Of a stretch of DNA of 8,531 bases, positions 5,699 through 8,531 are shown piece by piece; position 1 is the stretch's first letter; the number at the start of each line of letters is the position of its first letter. A model generated the notes under the pieces. It saw only the letters and a list, made by a program, of their open reading frames with translations, was not told the origin of the DNA and ran no database searches. The stretch is taken from positions 1-8,531 of the forward strand of contig VBDM01000261.1 in assembly GCA_005881355.1 (NCBI GenBank), read 5' to 3'. The DNA comes from Betaproteobacteria bacterium (GTDB taxonomy: Bacteria > Pseudomonadota > Gammaproteobacteria > Burkholderiales > SG8-39). The position numbers were made by a program, and so were the translations under genes.

Positions 5699-6793
5699 AT
5701 GGACGGCGATGCACGCTTCATCGCGCACGTGGACATGGACGCGTTCTACGCGTCGGTCGAGCTGCTGCGCTACCCGGAGCTGCGCGGGCGACCGCTCGTG
5801 GTCGGGGGCCGGCGCCGCTCCGCGCCCGATGAATCCGGCGGCACGCCCTTTCCCGCCCTGCGCGACTACAAAGGCCGCGGCGTGATCACGACCGCGACGT
5901 ACGAAGCGCGCGCCTTCGGCGTGCACTCGGGCATGGCGCTCATGAAGGCGGCGAAGCTCGCGCCCGACGCGCTCGTGCTCCCCGCGGACTTCGACGAATA
6001 CCGGCGCTATTCGCGCATGTTCAAGGACGCCGTGCGCGCCGTGGCGCCGCACGGCGGCGCGGAAGAGGCCTGGGCCCGCGCGCGCGAGCTCGCGCGATCG
6101 ATCCAGCGCGCGGTGCGCGAGACGACCGCGCTCTCGTGCTCGATCGGCATCGCGCCGAACAAGCTGCTCGCGAAGATCGCCTCCGAGCTCGAGAAGCCCG
6201 GCGGGCTGACCGTGCTGCGCGAAGACGACATCGCCGCGCGCATCTGGCCGCTCCCGGTGCGCAAGATCAACGGCGTCGGCCCCAAGGCGGCTGCGCGCCT
6301 GGAGACGCTCGGCATCCGTACGATCGGCGAGCTCGCCGGGGCCGACCCGATGCTCCTCGTCGAGCGCTTCGGCGGGAAGCACGGCGCGTGGATGCACGAG
6401 GCGGCGAACGGGCGCGACGACCGGCCGGTCGTCACCCACAGCGAGCCGAAATTGATCAGCCGCGAGACGACCTTCGAGGACGACCTGCACCCGGAGCGCG
6501 ACCGCGCGGCGCTCTCGCGGATCTTCACCGAGCTGTGCGAGAGAGTCGCCGCGGACCTCGAAAGAAAAGGCTACGCCGGCAGGACGATAGGGTTGAAGCT
6601 GCGCTACGACAACTTCAAGACCGTCACGCGCGACCGCACGCTCGAGGAGCCCACGCGCGACGCCGCCGCCATCCGCCGCGCCGCGGGCGAGTGCCTGAAG
6701 CGCGTGCCGCTCGGGCGGCGCATACGGCTGCTCGGCGTGCGGGTAGGCGCCCTCACCAAGTCCGCCGCCGAGCAGGCGCCTCGCGGCGCCTAG
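5699..6793 (+). CDS. dinB: DNA polymerase IV (Y-family), lacking its catalytic Asp-Glu segment
   Basis: 364 residues, ATG with GGAGG about seven bases upstream. Y-family polymerases copy past damaged bases. Present: HVDMDAFYASVE (10-21) with catalytic D12 and steric-gate Y17, a long insert (38-60) before GVITTATYEARAFGVHSGM, SCSIGIAPNKLLAKIAS (146-162), helix-hairpin-helix INGVGPKAAARLETLGI (190-206), and a complete little-finger domain (about 245-350). The order and spacing match betaproteobacterial Pol IV except at residues 115-121: VAPHGGAEEAW goes straight to the next helix. Homologs have about 15-18 residues here, reading roughly IEDRGIDEIYxDLT, which hold the catalytic Asp-Glu (D103/E104 in E. 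coli DinB). Here they are absent with the frame kept. If real, the enzyme should be unable to polymerise. Converges with the second MBL gene, 17 bases away. Confidence 0.9.
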   Translation: MDGDARFIAHVDMDAFYASVELLRYPELRGRPLVVGGRRRSAPDESGGTPFPALRDYKGRGVITTATYEARAFGVHSGMALMKAAKLAPDALVLPADFDEYRRYSRMFKDAVRAVAPHGGAEEAWARARELARSIQRAVRETTALSCSIGIAPNKLLAKIASELEKPGGLTVLREDDIAARIWPLPVRKINGVGPKAAARLETLGIRTIGELAGADPMLLVERFGGKHGAWMHEAANGRDDRPVVTHSEPKLISRETTFEDDLHPERDRAALSRIFTELCERVAADLERKGYAGRTIGLKLRYDNFKTVTRDRTLEEPTRDAAAIRRAAGECLKRVPLGRRIRLLGVRVGALTKSAAEQAPRGA

Positions 6794-6810
6794 GCAGGAA
6801 GCTCGTCGCC

Positions 6811-8259
6811 CTACTTGGGCATCGGCACCTTCGCCGCGGCGTAGAGATCGCCCAGCGGCACGACGCGTCCGTGCAGCGGCAGGATCTTGTCGGCCGAAAG
6901 CTTCAGGCGCTTGAGGTTCGCGACCAGGGTCAGATGGTTCGGATTCGCCTGCGCGGGCGGCGGCGAATTCGGCGGCAGGGGCGTGAACACGTCCGCCTCG
7001 ATCAGCAGCTTCTCCTTGGGCAGGTACGCCATGACGATGGTGTCGCTGTGGGCGCCGCCGGCGATGCGGCGGATCTCGACCGAGCGCGAGCCGTCGCTCA
7101 GCACGAGCTTGTCGCCCACCGTCCGGATTTTCGCTTTCTTGCCGGATTTGGCGAGCCGGTCCGGATTGATCTTGCTCGGCGTCGCAAAGGCGCGCTCGTA
7201 GTACGCCTTGTTTCCCGCTTGCGTGACGATAGTGTAGCCCTCGGCCGCCGCCGCGCGCAGGCCGCCCGCGTGATCGAAGTGGCCGTGCGTATTGATCACG
7301 AAGCGGATCGACTTGCCCGGAGCGAGCTTCTTCACCTCGTCGAACACCGCGCCCGAGCGGGCGTCGTTCAGCGGCGCTTCCACGAGCACGAGGTGGTCCT
7401 TCATCTCGATCGCGACGCTGTTGTGCGAGCCGCCGGCGACGTGCCACACGCCCTCGGCCACTTTTTCCGTCGTGACGCGCTCGGCGGCGTTGCGCACCGC
7501 GTCCGGCAACTGGATATCGGCCGGCGCGTTGGGCTGGACTTCCTTGACCGCGAGGTCGAGGACCGGAAAGCCTGCCTGCGACTGCCGGATCCTCGAAGGG
7601 AATTTCACTCCGCCGTAGCCGCGGTAGCCCGAGTAGCGGGTGACCGCGGTCGTTTCACCGAGCACCGGATCGGGGAGCCGCGATTCGACCCGCTCGACCA
7701 AGCCGTCCTTGCCGATGAAAACCGTCGCGGCGAACTTGCCCGGCTCGGTGAAGGAAACGGCGGTCGGTCCTTTGCCGCCCTTCTTCAGCGTGGCCTTGTT
7801 CTTCATCGCGGCCTTGAGCGCGCCGTGCGGCGTGATCCACAGCTGATGCACGCGATCGGTGACGAACCTCGGGCCCGGCACGGGGCCGGCGGCGGCCTGG
7901 TTCCAAGCATAGTCTGCGCTCACGAACTGGTCGTTGCGCTGCTGGGCAGCGGGAGGGTATCCGCCGCCGCCTTTGGGCTCGGCGCGGCTGAGCGTGATCT
8001 CGTCGCGCATCGAGGCGGTTTCGTAATTGATCGTCCTAATCTCGCTGTGCACGTTGACCTTAGGCCAGCGCGTGCCCGGCTTGAAGGCCTGGCCGTAGGT
8101 GAAGCCGGTGCCCTCGCCCGCGTAGCGGATCGACTTCAGCTCGCCCGCGCCCATGGCGTCGGAGGCGCGCTTGAGCGCGGCCGAAGCGTCCTGGGAAAAT
8201 GCCGCGCCCGGAACGAACGCCAGGGCGGCGGCGGACATCAACAAGACATTGCGAAACAT
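6811..8259 (-). CDS. Exported metallo-beta-lactamase-fold hydrolase, intact
   Basis: 482 residues from the ATG at 8259, preceded by AAAGGAGGAG; longer upstream frames lack a ribosome site. A signal peptide spans 1-23 (LLMSAAALAFVPGAAFSQ), so it is periplasmic or secreted. Residues 24-255 form an N-terminal domain, rich in beta-strands and probably of the lipoprotein-carrier-like kind, that I cannot name. Residues 262-482 are the MBL domain with a full metal site: HGHFDH (325-330), H404 in GGAHSD, D423 in EADVF, and H463 in PLHGR. Family members hydrolyse esters, lactones, beta-lactams or thioesters; the substrate cannot be read here. It is a paralog-like partner of the broken MBL gene at 4684-5531, suggesting a locus for exported hydrolases. 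A TACAAT at 8308-8313 (minus) could be its -10 box, without a clear -35. Divergent from the beta-propeller gene. Confidence 0.9.
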   Translation of the reverse strand: MFRNVLLMSAAALAFVPGAAFSQDASAALKRASDAMGAGELKSIRYAGEGTGFTYGQAFKPGTRWPKVNVHSEIRTINYETASMRDEITLSRAEPKGGGGYPPAAQQRNDQFVSADYAWNQAAAGPVPGPRFVTDRVHQLWITPHGALKAAMKNKATLKKGGKGPTAVSFTEPGKFAATVFIGKDGLVERVESRLPDPVLGETTAVTRYSGYRGYGGVKFPSRIRQSQAGFPVLDLAVKEVQPNAPADIQLPDAVRNAAERVTTEKVAEGVWHVAGGSHNSVAIEMKDHLVLVEAPLNDARSGAVFDEVKKLAPGKSIRFVINTHGHFDHAGGLRAAAAEGYTIVTQAGNKAYYERAFATPSKINPDRLAKSGKKAKIRTVGDKLVLSDGSRSVEIRRIAGGAHSDTIVMAYLPKEKLLIEADVFTPLPPNSPPPAQANPNHLTLVANLKRLKLSADKILPLHGRVVPLGDLYAAAKVPMPK

Positions 8260-8316
8260 GGTCTCCTCCTTTGTCTCTCGGAACTTCGGGTAAACAGCGC
8301 GAACCCGATTGTATTC

Positions 8317-8349
8317 CTTTGCCTGGGCGGAGGCGGCCCATGGGCAAAG
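8317..8349. repeat. Interrupted 12-bp inverted repeat between divergent MBL and propeller genes
   Basis: CTTTGCC (8317-8323) pairs with GGCAAAG (8343-8349), and inside it TGGGC (8324-8328) pairs with GCCCA (8336-8340), leaving a 7-base loop and a 2-base bulge (8341-8342). It lies midway in the 126-base divergent intergenic region. The position suits an operator for both genes or a hairpin in the leader of the plus-strand gene. No protein can be assigned. Confidence 0.5.
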
Positions 8350-8385
8350 CCGGGTAAGATTCGCAAAACGATAAAGGAGGCCACC

Positions 8386-8531
8386 ATGCAATCGTTCTCA
8401 AAACTGACCAAGAGGATCATCGCCATGTCGGCACTGGCAAGCACCTCGGCTCTCGCCGCGACCTTCGTCTACGTCTCGAACGCCGAGGACGGCGAGATCG
8501 GCGCCTACGCCATGCAGGCGGACGGCGCGCT
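8386..8531 (+). CDS. Exported beta-propeller (lactonase-like) protein, N-terminal part (cut by window edge)
   Basis: 48 codons are visible. The ATG at 8386 has a near-perfect ribosome site, AAAGGAGG, five bases upstream. Residues 1-25 form a signal peptide (basic KLTKR, then IIAMSALASTSALAA). The mature start ATFVYVSNAEDGEIGAYAMQ matches the first blade of lactonase-type seven-bladed propellers (YVSN followed by an I..Y.... pattern), related to 6-phosphogluconolactonase and YncE-like proteins. Known members hydrolyse sugar lactones or bind ligands; with only one blade visible the activity is undetermined. Divergent from the second MBL gene, with a shared inverted repeat between them. Confidence 0.75.
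   Translation, partial: MQSFSKLTKRIIAMSALASTSALAATFVYVSNAEDGEIGAYAMQADGA

Noticed and set aside
6049..6056. Shared octamer GCACGGCG at two of the deletion joints (also 5076-5083 on minus)
   Set aside because: The same octamer occurs again inside dinB near 6379 with no lesion, so it is probably a common GC-rich word.
5672..7447. 591-codon minus-strand open frame spanning dinB and part of the second MBL gene
   Set aside because: It runs antisense to dinB and out of frame through the MBL gene, with composition dominated by Arg/Ala/Glu; both overlapped genes are clearly real.
1..8531. CRISPR array, tRNA/rRNA, insertion sequence or defence island
   Set aside because: No regularly spaced repeats, no tRNA-like cloverleaf that I could recognise, no transposase motifs and no flanking duplications were seen.

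Overview
The window is GC-rich chromosomal DNA with tightly packed genes, and its gene content resembles a betaproteobacterium (Burkholderiales- or Rhodocyclales-like, possibly uncultivated). The evidence is the Pol IV variant with a long insert before its GRGV(I/V)TTATYEAR-type motif, a 90-residue IF-1 with a basic C-terminal tail next to a CspA-type protein, and a matching M23 peptidase. This placement is an inference from remembered family features, not a computed one. I see no rRNA, tRNA, CRISPR array, insertion sequence or phage gene.

Layout, left to right. The 5' end of an EAL-domain (c-di-GMP phosphodiesterase-type) gene runs off the left edge on the minus strand. Upstream of it is an exported M23 metallopeptidase, also on minus. 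A divergent plus-strand gene encodes a two-domain cyclic-nucleotide-binding protein whose reading frame is broken near its start. Converging on it is a minus-strand block: an enolase-superfamily (mandelate racemase subgroup) enzyme followed by a 60-residue membrane protein. Next on minus are cspA-like and infA, probably co-transcribed from a promoter at about 4582-4610. An intrinsic terminator at 4623-4660 separates that promoter from an exported metallo-beta-lactamase-fold (MBL) gene with a frameshift. Divergent from the latter is dinB (Pol IV) on plus, converging with a second, intact exported MBL-fold protein on minus. The right edge holds the start of an exported beta-propeller (lactonase-like) gene on plus.

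The most striking feature is that three genes each lack a short piece of conserved sequence at the heart of their fold or active site. The cyclic-nucleotide-binding gene lacks residues between its first strands and frameshifts. The first MBL gene lacks the segment carrying the third zinc-binding His and frameshifts. dinB lacks, in frame, the segment that normally carries the catalytic Asp-Glu pair. The remaining genes, including infA, csp, the racemase-family enzyme, M23 and the second MBL, look intact. Either this locus is decaying by short deletions or the assembly has lost short segments; reads would decide.

I do not see a multi-gene system that is clearly new. The genes are mostly independent housekeeping or accessory functions: signalling, envelope, translation and cold shock, repair, and exported hydrolases. 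Several intergenic regions carry strong inverted repeats, listed separately.
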